From: Bacillus sp. REN10
GTDB lineage: Bacteria; Bacillota; Bacilli; Bacillales; Domibacillaceae
Reading direction: 5' to 3'
Assembly (NCBI RefSeq): GCF_016820555.1
Contig: NZ_JADHDW010000002.1
Location: 133,736-197,735, forward strand
Length of the DNA: 64,000 nt
Part shown: piece after piece, positions 55,554 to 64,000 of the stretch
Numbering within the stretch: the first letter of the stretch is position 1
Layout of the letters: the number at the start of each line of letters is the position of its first letter
Position numbers and translations under genes: made by a program
Notes under the pieces: model-generated
Seen by the model: the letters and a program-made list of their open reading frames with translations, nothing else
What the model was told of the DNA's origin: nothing
Database searches by the model: none

Positions 55554-58500
55554 ATGAGACAAATCAGTAAAGTACTGGTTGCGAATCGAGGAGAGATTGC
55601 GATTCGTGTATTTCGTGCCTGTACAGAGCTAAACATTCGCACTGTAGCTATTTATTCAAGAGAAGATTCAGGTTCTTATCACCGTTATAAAGCAGATGAG
55701 GCATACTTAGTTGGGGAAGGAAAAAAGCCAATTGATGCTTACTTAGATATTGAGGGAATTATCGAAATCGCTAAGCAAGCAGAAGTTGACGCCATTCACC
55801 CAGGATATGGGTTTTTATCTGAAAATATTGAATTTGCAAAACGTTGTGAAGAAGAAGGGATTATTTTCATTGGCCCTAAAACCAAGCATTTAGATATGTT
55901 TGGTGATAAAGTAAAAGCAAGAATGCAGGCTCAAAATGCAAATATTCCTGTTATTCCAGGGACAGACGGACCGGTTGATAGTCTTGAAGAGGTTGTTGAA
56001 TTTGGTAAAAAGTTCGGTTTTCCCCTTATGATTAAAGCTGCTTTAGGCGGCGGCGGACGCGGCATGCGTGTGGTTAGAAGTGTTGATGAAGTCAAAGAAG
56101 CCTTTGAAAGAGCTCGCTCAGAAGCAAAAGCCGCTTTTGGAAATAGCGAAGTGTACGTTGAGAAATTTGTTGAAAACCCTAAGCATATTGAAGTGCAGAT
56201 TTTAGGTGATAACGATGGGAATATCGTTCATTTATATGAGAGAGATTGTTCTGTACAAAGACGTCATCAAAAAGTAGTTGAGGTGGCACCTTGCGTATCC
56301 ATATCTAATGATTTGCGAAATCGTATTTGTGAAGCGGCTGTAAAGTTGATGAAAAATGTTGATTATTTAAATGCAGGTACGGTTGAATTTCTTGTAGCAG
56401 GAGAAGAGTTCTACTTTATTGAAGTCAATCCTCGTGTGCAAGTAGAGCATACTATTACAGAAATGATTACAGGTATTGATATCGTTCAATCGCAAATTTT
56501 AATTGCAGAGGGACATGCTCTCCACAGTAAAGCAGTAGGAATCCCTGTTCAAGAAGAGATTATAACTCATGGATATGCTATTCAATCGCGTGTGACGACG
56601 GAAGATCCGTTAAACGGTTTTATGCCCGATACAGGGAAGATCATGGCTTATCGTTCTGGCGGCGGATTTGGCGTACGTTTAGACGCAGGAAATGGCTTCC
56701 AGGGAGCGGTGATTACTCCTTATTATGATTCGCTTTTAGTGAAAGTTTCTACATGGGCTCTTTCTTTTGAACAAGCAGCATCGAAAATGGTTCGAAATCT
56801 ACAAGAATTCCGGATTCGCGGTATTAAAACAAATATCCCGTTTTTAGAAAACGTTATGCGCCATAAAAACTTTGTGACTGGCAATTATGATACGTCTTTT
56901 ATTGACACAACACCTGAACTATTTAGTTTTTCAAAAAGATTAGACCGTGGAACAAAAATGCTTAGCTATATTGGAAATGTGACGATTAATGGTTTCCCGG
57001 GGATCGAGAAAAAGAAAAAACCAGTGTTTGAACAACCGTTTATTCCTAAAGTGAAATACTCTCAACCTGCTGCTCCAGGCACGAAGCAAATTTTGGATGA
57101 AAAAGGTGCAGATGGCTTAGTAGATTGGGTCAAGTCTCGCCCGGAAGTATTGTTAACAGATACGACGTTCCGTGATGCTCATCAATCACTATTAGCGACG
57201 CGCGTGCGGACAAACGATTTGACTCATATTGCCGAACCTACATCGAAACTACTTCCTGATTTATTTTCCATGGAAATGTGGGGTGGAGCAACTTTTGATG
57301 TATCGTACCGCTTCTTAAAAGAGGATCCATGGAAACGTTTGGTCACATTAAGACAGCAAATTCCAAATGTATTATTCCAAATGCTGTTGCGTGCGTCTAA
57401 CGCTGTTGGGTACACAAATTATCCGGACAATGTCATTCGTGAATTTGTCAATCAATCAGCCGAATCTGGCATTGATGTGTTCAGAATATTTGATAGTTTG
57501 AACTGGGTGAAAGGGATGGAAGTAGCGATCGATGCTGTTCGTCAGACCGGCAAAATTGCGGAGGCTTCCATCTGTTATACGGGTGATATTGACGACCCAA
57601 CTAGAACCAAATATGATATTGATTATTATAAAGCAATGGCAAAAGAATTAGAGAATCAAGGTGCTCATATTCTCGGTATTAAAGATATGGCAGGTTTATT
57701 AAAACCTCAATCAGCTTATCGATTAATTTCTGAGTTGAAAGAAACGGTCGATATTCCAATTCACCTCCATACGCATGATACGAGTGGAAATGGAATTTAC
57801 ATGTATGCAAAAGCGATTGAAGCAGGTGTAGATATCGTGGATGTCGCATTAAGCACAATGGCAGGACTAACTTCTCAGCCAAGTGCAAGTACGCTTAAAT
57901 ACGCTCTTAAAGGAACAGATAGAGAGCCAACTGTGAACATTGATGCTCTTGAACAACTGGCTCAATATTGGGAAGGTGTTCGTCAATATTATCAGGATTT
58001 CGAAAGCGGCATGTTATCTCCGCATACAGAGATCTACAAACATGAAATGCCTGGAGGACAATATAGTAATCTTCAGCAACAAGCGAAAGCGGTAGGTCTC
58101 GGCGATCGTTGGGAAGAAGTGAAAGATATGTACAGCCGAGTGAACTTGATGTTCGGCGATATTGTCAAAGTGACTCCATCTTCTAAAGTGGTAGGAGATA
58201 TGGCTTTATTCATGGTTCAAAATGATTTGTCTGAAGAGGACGTACTGACAAAAGGAGAAACAATTGATTTTCCAGACTCTGTCATCGAATTATTTGAAGG
58301 TTATTTAGGACAGCCTTACGGAGGGTTCCCTAAACAGCTTCAACAAGTCATTTTAAAAGGGAAAGAACCACTCACTGTTCGCCCCGGAGAATTATTGAAA
58401 GCAGTAGATTTTGATGCTCTTCGTGAAGAACTTTCTCAAGAGTTGGGACGTCAGGTGACCAGCTATGATGTGATCGCTTATGCTTTATATCCAAAAGTGT

Positions 58501-58991
58501 TTTTAGATTACATGAAAACGATCGATCAATTTGGAGATGTATCCAAGCTTGACACACCAACGTTTCTTTATGGAATGAGACTCGGAGAAGAAATTGAAGT
58601 GGAAATTGAAACTGGAAAGACATTAATTGTGAAACTGGTTTCGATTGGACAACCACAAGCGGATGGTACACGCGTCGCATACTTTGAATTGAATGGTCAA
58701 CCTCGTGAAGTCGTGATTAAAGACGAAAGCATTAAATCCGCTGTTGTCTCTAAAATAAAAGCTGATCCGAGAAACGAAAGTCATATTGCAGCAACAATGC
58801 CTGGAACAGTCATTAAAGTGATTGCGGAAAAAGGTGAAAAAGTAAACCGTGGAGATCATTTGATGATTACTGAAGCAATGAAAATGGAAACAACCGTTCA
58901 AGCTCCATTTGCAGGTGTAGTAAAAAATGTTTATGTACAAAATGGTGAAGCGATTTCAACAGGTGATTTATTAATTGAATTAGAAAAATAA
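55554..58991 (+). CDS. pycA: Pyruvate carboxylase
   Basis: 1145-residue biotin enzyme that makes oxaloacetate from pyruvate, the anaplerotic partner of PDH. Biotin carboxylase domain (VANRGEIAIRVFRAC; ATP loop GGGGRGMR), carboxyltransferase TIM barrel (TDTTFRDAHQSLLATR, with carbamylated-Lys region GIKDMAG), and biotinyl domain with EAMKMET near the C-terminus. The ATG at 55554 fits the GGGGGAG spacing and homologue N-termini (MRQISKVLV); ATG at 55548 is possible. c-di-AMP and CbpB regulation is known in relatives. Confidence 0.96.
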   Translation: MRQISKVLVANRGEIAIRVFRACTELNIRTVAIYSREDSGSYHRYKADEAYLVGEGKKPIDAYLDIEGIIEIAKQAEVDAIHPGYGFLSENIEFAKRCEEEGIIFIGPKTKHLDMFGDKVKARMQAQNANIPVIPGTDGPVDSLEEVVEFGKKFGFPLMIKAALGGGGRGMRVVRSVDEVKEAFERARSEAKAAFGNSEVYVEKFVENPKHIEVQILGDNDGNIVHLYERDCSVQRRHQKVVEVAPCVSISNDLRNRICEAAVKLMKNVDYLNAGTVEFLVAGEEFYFIEVNPRVQVEHTITEMITGIDIVQSQILIAEGHALHSKAVGIPVQEEIITHGYAIQSRVTTEDPLNGFMPDTGKIMAYRSGGGFGVRLDAGNGFQGAVITPYYDSLLVKVSTWALSFEQAASKMVRNLQEFRIRGIKTNIPFLENVMRHKNFVTGNYDTSFIDTTPELFSFSKRLDRGTKMLSYIGNVTINGFPGIEKKKKPVFEQPFIPKVKYSQPAAPGTKQILDEKGADGLVDWVKSRPEVLLTDTTFRDAHQSLLATRVRTNDLTHIAEPTSKLLPDLFSMEMWGGATFDVSYRFLKEDPWKRLVTLRQQIPNVLFQMLLRASNAVGYTNYPDNVIREFVNQSAESGIDVFRIFDSLNWVKGMEVAIDAVRQTGKIAEASICYTGDIDDPTRTKYDIDYYKAMAKELENQGAHILGIKDMAGLLKPQSAYRLISELKETVDIPIHLHTHDTSGNGIYMYAKAIEAGVDIVDVALSTMAGLTSQPSASTLKYALKGTDREPTVNIDALEQLAQYWEGVRQYYQDFESGMLSPHTEIYKHEMPGGQYSNLQQQAKAVGLGDRWEEVKDMYSRVNLMFGDIVKVTPSSKVVGDMALFMVQNDLSEEDVLTKGETIDFPDSVIELFEGYLGQPYGGFPKQLQQVILKGKEPLTVRPGELLKAVDFDALREELSQELGRQVTSYDVIAYALYPKVFLDYMKTIDQFGDVSKLDTPTFLYGMRLGEEIEVEIETGKTLIVKLVSIGQPQADGTRVAYFELNGQPREVVIKDESIKSAVVSKIKADPRNESHIAATMPGTVIKVIAEKGEKVNRGDHLMITEAMKMETTVQAPFAGVVKNVYVQNGEAISTGDLLIELEK

Positions 58992-58994
58992 TAT

Positions 58995-59030
58995 AAAAAA
59001 TGCAGCAGGCAATTGCCTACTGCATTTTTT
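58995..59030. terminator. Bidirectional terminator between pycA and ctaA
   Basis: AAAAAATGCAG and CTGCATTTTTT arms with AGGC/GCCT inside and one C-A mismatch; T runs on both strands. Confidence 0.92.
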
Positions 59031-59031
59031 T

Positions 59032-59940
59032 CTATTGTTCATTTAATTTGCTTCGAGAGATTAAAAGAATAAAATAACATAATAGCCCAAATAAACAGGA
59101 AATAAATAAGGCATGAGCTAGAGCAACATAGAGGTTTAATCTAGTAAATATAATGAAAGCGCCCGCAATTACTTGTAGAAGAACTAATAGGAAAGCGATG
59201 ATCCATCCCCAATAAACGACACGTTGATGCTTGTAGTTCTTTACAGCAATAAATGTAATATAGGCAATCCAAATGAAAATTAGTCCTGCGGCTAAGCGAT
59301 GCCCCATTTGAACCCACTGATACATATTAAGTGGGATTCCAGGAGCGCTATTTACGCAAAATGGCCAGTCAGGACAAGTAAGACTAGCATTTGTATGACG
59401 GACAAGAGCACCAGTGTAAACAACTAGATAACTATATAAAGTAACTCCGATCGTATGCCATTTCATCCGCTTATCAATGACGATAGATGAGGCGTCAAAT
59501 TTCTGATCTACTTCAAAAATCAGCAACGTTAACAAGAGGACGGCAGAAAAAGAAATAAGTGAGATACCAAAGTGCAGAGCAAGGACAAAATCTGATTGTC
59601 CCCAAAGAACAGCCGCCGCGCCGATTAAACCTTGAGCAACCAAAAAGAAAAAAGATAGGAATGCAAGGAATTTGGTTTCTCTTTTATGTCCAATCATGCG
59701 CCAAGAAGCAATCGAAAGTGCAAGTACGAGTAATCCAACTATACCTGAAACGAGTCGGTGTGCTAATTCAATAATGGTTTCAATCGTTATATCATCTGGA
59801 ATGATCTGTCCATGACAAAGCGGCCACTCTCGGCCGCAACCAAGTCCAGAGTCCGTTTTTGTAACTAGCGCCCCCCCTAGCAACACAAGAAGCATACCGA
59901 ACGTTGTTAATACTGCCAACCATTTTAACGAGCGTTGCAT
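59032..59940 (-). CDS. ctaA: Heme A synthase
   Basis: 302-residue COX15/CtaA membrane protein with eight helices that oxidises heme O to heme A. Conserved heme-ligand histidines lie in AHRLVSG and LHFGIS in the first half and GHRLAAG and ALAHALF in the second; the extracytoplasmic Cys pairs ([17 protein letters not shown]) typical of Gram-positive CtaA are present. ATG at 59940 follows AGGTGATGAC. Transcribed divergently from ctaB as in B. subtilis. Confidence 0.96.
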   Translation of the reverse strand: MQRSLKWLAVLTTFGMLLVLLGGALVTKTDSGLGCGREWPLCHGQIIPDDITIETIIELAHRLVSGIVGLLVLALSIASWRMIGHKRETKFLAFLSFFFLVAQGLIGAAAVLWGQSDFVLALHFGISLISFSAVLLLTLLIFEVDQKFDASSIVIDKRMKWHTIGVTLYSYLVVYTGALVRHTNASLTCPDWPFCVNSAPGIPLNMYQWVQMGHRLAAGLIFIWIAYITFIAVKNYKHQRVVYWGWIIAFLLVLLQVIAGAFIIFTRLNLYVALAHALFISCLFGLLCYFILLISRSKLNEQ

Positions 59941-60052
59941 GTCATCACCTACTTATGTAAAATTAACTTTTTGAGTGAAAAAAGAATACATCTTCTCGAT
60001 AATACAGAAGATAGTGGTAAAAGACAACTTGTAAATTTGTTTGAACTCATGA

Positions 60053-60171
60053 TGTCGAATCGAAAAAAATGATGAATGAACCGTTTAATAACAGGGTTTA
60101 AGCTTCTATTATTATCTGATAAAAAAAAAATGATGGAAATAGTACTTGATTACTGGACACAAATTCGACAT
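60053..60171. promoter_or_regulatory. ctaA-ctaB intergenic region with two Spo0A-type boxes
   Basis: The 416-base gap holds no gene. TGTCGAA at 60053-60059 (plus) and TTCGACA at 60165-60171 (its complement on minus) match the core Spo0A box. In B. subtilis this region carries ResD control; ResD sites are too loose to call here. Confidence 0.45.
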
Positions 60172-60356
60172 AATTAGTTCAATATGTATTCACAAAAAAA
60201 TGGATAGATATGTTTTAATATTGAATTGATAGGCGTTTTTGAAAAAAAAGAAAACTGTCACATCGTATAGAAAAACGAGAGCGTAATCATTTATATTAAA
60301 GTTGTGAATTACGGGTGTGTACGCTTTTGTTTCTCTAATGAGAGGGGGGGAATTGG

Positions 60357-61265
60357 GTGTCACGTGCTGCAACGACGATGAGGAAAACTCAACTGCCGGA
60401 GACAACAGCGATGAAAGATTTCCTAGCGTTAATCAAGATAGGAATTGTCAATTCTAACTTGATCACTGTCTTTACAGGAATGTGGCTTGCTTTTGAGTTT
60501 AATGACTTACACTTTTTAACACAGCTGGACACAGTGTTTTACACATTGCTTGGTTCATCGTTGATTATTGCTGGATCGGCAAGTTTGAACAATTTCATTG
60601 ATCGCGATATTGATCCGCTGATGGAAAGGACTAAAACCCGGCCGACGGTAACCGGAAAGATTAGTTTTCCAAAAGTCATGTCTATAGGGTTAGCTTTTAT
60701 TGTTATCGGCACGCTGTTGTTGTTTTTAACGACTGCCATGGCGGGTATAATTGGGTTAATAGGGGTATTCAGTTATGTTGTCCTTTACTCCGCATGGTCT
60801 AAACGAAGACATGTGAGTAATACAATAGTCGGAAGTATTTCAGGCGCTGTTCCGCCATTAATTGGCTGGGCTGCTGTCGATCCGAACCTACATATGATTG
60901 CATGGATGTTATTTCTCGTTATGTTTATTTGGCAGCCTCCGCATTTTTATGCGTTAGCTATGAAGCGTTGTGAGGAGTATCGAGCAGCCAATATACCAAT
61001 GCTACCAGTAGTGAAAGGGTTCTCAACAACAAAGCGCCACATGATCATTTGGATAGCAGCCTTACTTCCGCTTCCATTTTTCATGGGGGAATTGGGCAAT
61101 GCTTTTGTTGCTTTAGCAACTGTTTTAAATATTGGATGGTTAGCTCTCGGGTTATCTGGATATAAAATAAAAGATGATTTAAAGTGGGCTAAACTAATGT
61201 TTGTTTATTCTTTGCAGTATTTAACAATTATGTTTGTAGCGATGGTTATTTTAACTGTCATATAA
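60357..61265 (+). CDS. ctaB: Protoheme IX farnesyltransferase (heme O synthase)
   Basis: 302-residue UbiA-family prenyltransferase with nine helices that adds farnesyl diphosphate to heme B. The two Asp-rich motifs are [16 protein letters not shown] and the region near [22 protein letters not shown] is family-diagnostic. GTG at 60357 follows GAGAGGGGGGG. First gene of ctaB-ctaC-ctaD. Confidence 0.95.
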   Translation: MSRAATTMRKTQLPETTAMKDFLALIKIGIVNSNLITVFTGMWLAFEFNDLHFLTQLDTVFYTLLGSSLIIAGSASLNNFIDRDIDPLMERTKTRPTVTGKISFPKVMSIGLAFIVIGTLLLFLTTAMAGIIGLIGVFSYVVLYSAWSKRRHVSNTIVGSISGAVPPLIGWAAVDPNLHMIAWMLFLVMFIWQPPHFYALAMKRCEEYRAANIPMLPVVKGFSTTKRHMIIWIAALLPLPFFMGELGNAFVALATVLNIGWLALGLSGYKIKDDLKWAKLMFVYSLQYLTIMFVAMVILTVI

Positions 61266-61351
61266 AAAATGGGAATTCTTTCTTGTTGAAGAAATCCATA
61301 TATAAGCTCATTTTCATTTTAGAAATTCACTAAGAAAGAGGGGTTTAAGCT

Positions 61352-62431
61352 ATGAGAGATAGGCTAACTAAATGGCGTCTATTCTCGGTATTTGCCGCAT
61401 TGACGCTAGTTCTATCCGGCTGTGGTGAACCGTTCCTTTCCGCGCTAGTGCCGGGCGGAGAAGTTGCTCAAAAACAATATGACTTAATGCTTTTGAGCAC
61501 GCTCATCATGGTTACTGTAATTTTAGTAGTTTTTGTTATCTTTATTATCGCTATTTTCCGCTTCCGTCGTAAAAAAGGCGACGAAAACAAAATTCCAAAA
61601 CAGGTCGAAGGCAGTCATTTGCTGGAAGTGATTTGGACCGTTATTCCGATTATCCTCCTGTTAGTTCTTGCAGTGCCAACAGTTAAAGCAACTTTTGACC
61701 TTGCAGATACAAAGGCAATGGATAAGAAAAACAAAAAAGGCGAGCGTGATGCACTTGTTGTAAATGTACGTGCAAGCCTGTATTGGTGGGAATTTGAATA
61801 CCCAGATCAAAAGGTCATTACTGGACAAGATTTAGTAGTGCCAACAGATCAAAAAGTTTACTTCAATTTAAAAGCGTCTGACGTAAAACACTCATTCTGG
61901 ATTCCAGCAGCAGGTGGAAAGATGGATACAAACGTAGACAACGTCAACCAATTCTGGCTTGAATTTGATAATGAGAAAGCTAGTGACGCTCAAAATCTTT
62001 TCTATGGTAAATGTGCGGAACTTTGTGGTCCATCACATGCTTTAATGGACTTTAAAGTAAAAGCCATTCCACAAGATGAATTTAAACAATGGATGAATGA
62101 CATGAAAACAGCGAAAGAAGAAACACCAACTGATGCTACAGCAGCAAAAGGTCAAGAGCTGTTTAAACAAAACTGTTTAAGCTGTCATGCTGTCACTCCA
62201 CAAGATGGTCGTCCGGAACAAGCGAGACTTGCTCCGAACTTAGCAACATTTGGAGAACGCTCTCGTGTTGCGGGTATTTTAGAGCATAATGAAGAAGAGT
62301 TGAAAAACTGGATTCGCGATCCTGAGAAATACAAACCTGGCAATAAAATGACAGGTACGTATAAGGATTTATCTGAAGATGAGCTAGATCAATTAGCAGC
62401 ATACTTAATGAGCTTGAAAGTACAAGATTAA
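61352..62431 (+). CDS. ctaC: Cytochrome caa3 oxidase subunit II with fused cytochrome c
   Basis: 359-residue lipoprotein. Signal peptide ends in LVLSGC (Cys24), two membrane helices follow, then the cupredoxin domain with the CuA ligands CAELCGPSHALM plus upstream KHSFWIP. The C-terminal cytochrome c domain has CLSCH and distal Met (NKMTG), making it caa3 type. ATG at 61352 follows AGAAAGAGGGG. Subunit I follows. Confidence 0.97.
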   Translation: MRDRLTKWRLFSVFAALTLVLSGCGEPFLSALVPGGEVAQKQYDLMLLSTLIMVTVILVVFVIFIIAIFRFRRKKGDENKIPKQVEGSHLLEVIWTVIPIILLLVLAVPTVKATFDLADTKAMDKKNKKGERDALVVNVRASLYWWEFEYPDQKVITGQDLVVPTDQKVYFNLKASDVKHSFWIPAAGGKMDTNVDNVNQFWLEFDNEKASDAQNLFYGKCAELCGPSHALMDFKVKAIPQDEFKQWMNDMKTAKEETPTDATAAKGQELFKQNCLSCHAVTPQDGRPEQARLAPNLATFGERSRVAGILEHNEEELKNWIRDPEKYKPGNKMTGTYKDLSEDELDQLAAYLMSLKVQD

Positions 62432-62459
62432 TAACTGATAAAAAAAGGAGGTAAAATCG

Positions 62460-64000
62460 TTGAGTACCATTGCACAAAAACGAGGGTTCGCAGGCACGAT
62501 TTGGGATTACTTAACTACAGTTGACCATAAGAAAATCGCGATTCTTTATTTAATTGCAGGCGGTATCTTCTTCCTCATGGGTGGCGTTGAAGCCATGATG
62601 ATTCGGATACAGCTTGCTAAACCAAACAATGATTTTGTGAGTGCAGGTTTATTTAATGAACTTCTAACTATGCACGGAACAACTATGATTTTCCTAGCGG
62701 CTATGCCATTGCTATTTGCATTTATGAATGCGATTATGCCGCTTCAAATTGGTGCCCGTGATGTTGCGTTTCCTTTCTTAAACGCACTAGGCTTCTGGTT
62801 ATTCTTTTTCGGTGGATTATTTTTAAACTTATCATGGGTTCTTGGAGGAGCTCCTGATGCAGGTTGGACATCTTATGCCTCTTTATCACTTGCATCTGAA
62901 GGACATGGAATTGACTTCTATGTTCTGGGGATACAGGTATCAGGTTTCGGTACGTTAATTGGGGGGATAAACTTCCTTGTCACTATTATTAATATGCGTG
63001 CTCCTGGTATGACATACATGAGAATGCCTTTATTCACATGGACAACGTTTGTGGCGTCTGCGCTAATTTTATTCGCATTCCCTCCACTTACTGTTGGAAC
63101 GTTCATGTTGATGTTTGACCGTTTATTCGGTTCTAATTTCTTTAATGTAGCAGCTGGTGGTAACACAATTATCTGGGAGCATTTCTTCTGGATCTTTGGT
63201 CACCCTGAAGTTTACATTCTAATTTTACCGGCTTTCGGTATTTTCTCTGAGATTTTCTCAACGTTTTCGAGAAAACGCTTATTCGGATATTCTTCCATGG
63301 TATTCGCAACTGTATTAATCGGTTTCTTAGGCTTCATGGTGTGGGCTCACCATATGTTTACAACTGGTATGGGTCCTGTAGCCAATGCGATCTTCGCGGT
63401 AGCTACAATGGCGATTGCAGTTCCTACGGGAATTAAGATCTTTAACTGGTTATTAACAATCTGGGGCGGTAGCATTCGCTTCACGACACCAATGTTATAT
63501 GCTGTTGCATTTATTCCTTCTTTCGTTGCCGGTGGGGTAACAGGGGTTATGCAGGCAGCAGCACCAGCAGATTATCAGTACCATGATTCATACTTTATCG
63601 TGGCGCATTTCCACTACGTAATTGTTGGTGGGGTTGTGTTAGCGTTATTAGCAGCAACTCACTTCTATTGGCCAAAAATGTTTGGAACGATGTTAAGTGA
63701 AAAATTAGGAAAAGTAACATTTGTGTTATTCTTCGTTGGATTCCATTTAACATTCTTTATTCAGCATTTCTTAGGTTTAATGGGGATGCCGCGTCGTGTT
63801 TGGACGTTCTTGCCAGGTCAAGGACTTGACACAGGGAACTTTATTAGTTCGGTAGGTGCTGCGTTCATGGCAGCTGGTGTTATTGTATTATTGTTCAATG
63901 TTGTTGTGACATCTGTGAAAAATGTTAAAGTTGGAAACGATCCTTGGGAAGATGGTCGTACACTTGAGTGGGCGATTCCTTCACCACCGCCGTTCTATAA
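62460..64000 (+). CDS. ctaD: Cytochrome caa3 oxidase subunit I, C-terminus cut by window edge
   Basis: The first 513 residues of the heme-copper oxidase core are visible with no stop before the edge. TTG at 62460 is preceded by AAAAAAGGAGG. Heme a ligand region (LLTMHGTTMIFL), CuB-Tyr segment (HFFWIFGHPEVYI), WAHHMF and the heme a3/heme a histidines (AHFHYVIVG) are all present. Usual length is about 620 residues; no frameshift is seen. Confidence 0.97.
   Translation, partial: MSTIAQKRGFAGTIWDYLTTVDHKKIAILYLIAGGIFFLMGGVEAMMIRIQLAKPNNDFVSAGLFNELLTMHGTTMIFLAAMPLLFAFMNAIMPLQIGARDVAFPFLNALGFWLFFFGGLFLNLSWVLGGAPDAGWTSYASLSLASEGHGIDFYVLGIQVSGFGTLIGGINFLVTIINMRAPGMTYMRMPLFTWTTFVASALILFAFPPLTVGTFMLMFDRLFGSNFFNVAAGGNTIIWEHFFWIFGHPEVYILILPAFGIFSEIFSTFSRKRLFGYSSMVFATVLIGFLGFMVWAHHMFTTGMGPVANAIFAVATMAIAVPTGIKIFNWLLTIWGGSIRFTTPMLYAVAFIPSFVAGGVTGVMQAAAPADYQYHDSYFIVAHFHYVIVGGVVLALLAATHFYWPKMFGTMLSEKLGKVTFVLFFVGFHLTFFIQHFLGLMGMPRRVWTFLPGQGLDTGNFISSVGAAFMAAGVIVLLFNVVVTSVKNVKVGNDPWEDGRTLEWAIPSPPPFY

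Overview
The window is ordinary chromosome from a low-GC, endospore-forming, aerobic Bacillus-type Firmicute. Shine-Dalgarno sequences are strong, TTG and GTG starts are common, and gene content and order follow the Bacillus subtilis arc from ykrP/ogt to ctaABCD. The most useful landmarks are clpE, ykvI-ykvS, ptsH, ykwC, patA, cheV-ykyB, fadH-ykuI-ykuJ-cbpB-ccpC-dapHL-ykuU-ktrC-rnjA/rpoY, ykrA-def-pdhABCD-SR1-speA, yktAB-suhB, typA-ylaHIJKLN-ftsW-pycA and ctaABCD. Spore-former markers are a YhcN/YlaJ lipoprotein, a sporulation-type sensor kinase and sequences matching Spo0A boxes. CheV implies chemotaxis. No rRNA or tRNA gene, IS element, prophage or CRISPR array was seen.

Layout. 1-9 kb: edge-truncated acyltransferase, DNA repair alkyltransferase, PDC-sensor histidine kinase, nucleotidase, MarR regulator, M3 oligopeptidase, and clpE under CtsR control. 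9-18 kb: ykvI, a CPBP protease, ykvS, a lone ptsH, structured non-coding DNA, an SDR protein lacking the usual catalytic residues, ykwC, patA, a CorA transporter and cheV/ykyB. 18-24 kb: a ppx-ppk polyphosphate pair, a two-gene FluC fluoride channel, and fadH behind a FadR-type operator. 24-33 kb: c-di-GMP, c-di-AMP and CcpC regulators, the acetylated lysine/DAP branch (dapH, dapL), peroxiredoxin, KtrC, RNase J1 and the RNA polymerase epsilon subunit. 33-43 kb: a candidate 23-residue basic peptide, ykrA, deformylase, the pyruvate dehydrogenase operon, the dual-function RNA SR1 (encoding SR1P) and arginine decarboxylase. 43-64 kb: housekeeping ykt/yla genes, typA, PhoH2, an HD-GYP protein, ftsW, pyruvate carboxylase, heme A synthesis and the caa3 oxidase genes. 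ctaD runs off the right edge.

The genes fit an obligately respiratory central metabolism: PDH and pyruvate carboxylase feed the TCA cycle, and ctaA/ctaB make heme A for the CtaCD oxidase. SR1 with two CcpN-type sites ties the region to glycolytic/gluconeogenic control. Second-messenger turnover is represented by YkuI (EAL), an HD-GYP protein and the c-di-AMP receptor CbpB. Compared with B. subtilis (from memory), glcT/ptsG/ptsI beside ptsH, kinA/pbpH beside patA, the ykuNOP flavodoxins and abbA are missing from their usual places, while ppx-ppk, corA, fluC and the HD-GYP gene sit in them.

No wholly new multi-gene system is evident. The best leads are small: a 23-aa basic peptide gene with its own ribosome-binding site and terminator, a structured intergenic region after ptsH, tandem terminators before ykwC, the pdh leader with a perfect 12-bp inverted repeat, and a pycA promoter candidate overlapping the ftsW terminator.
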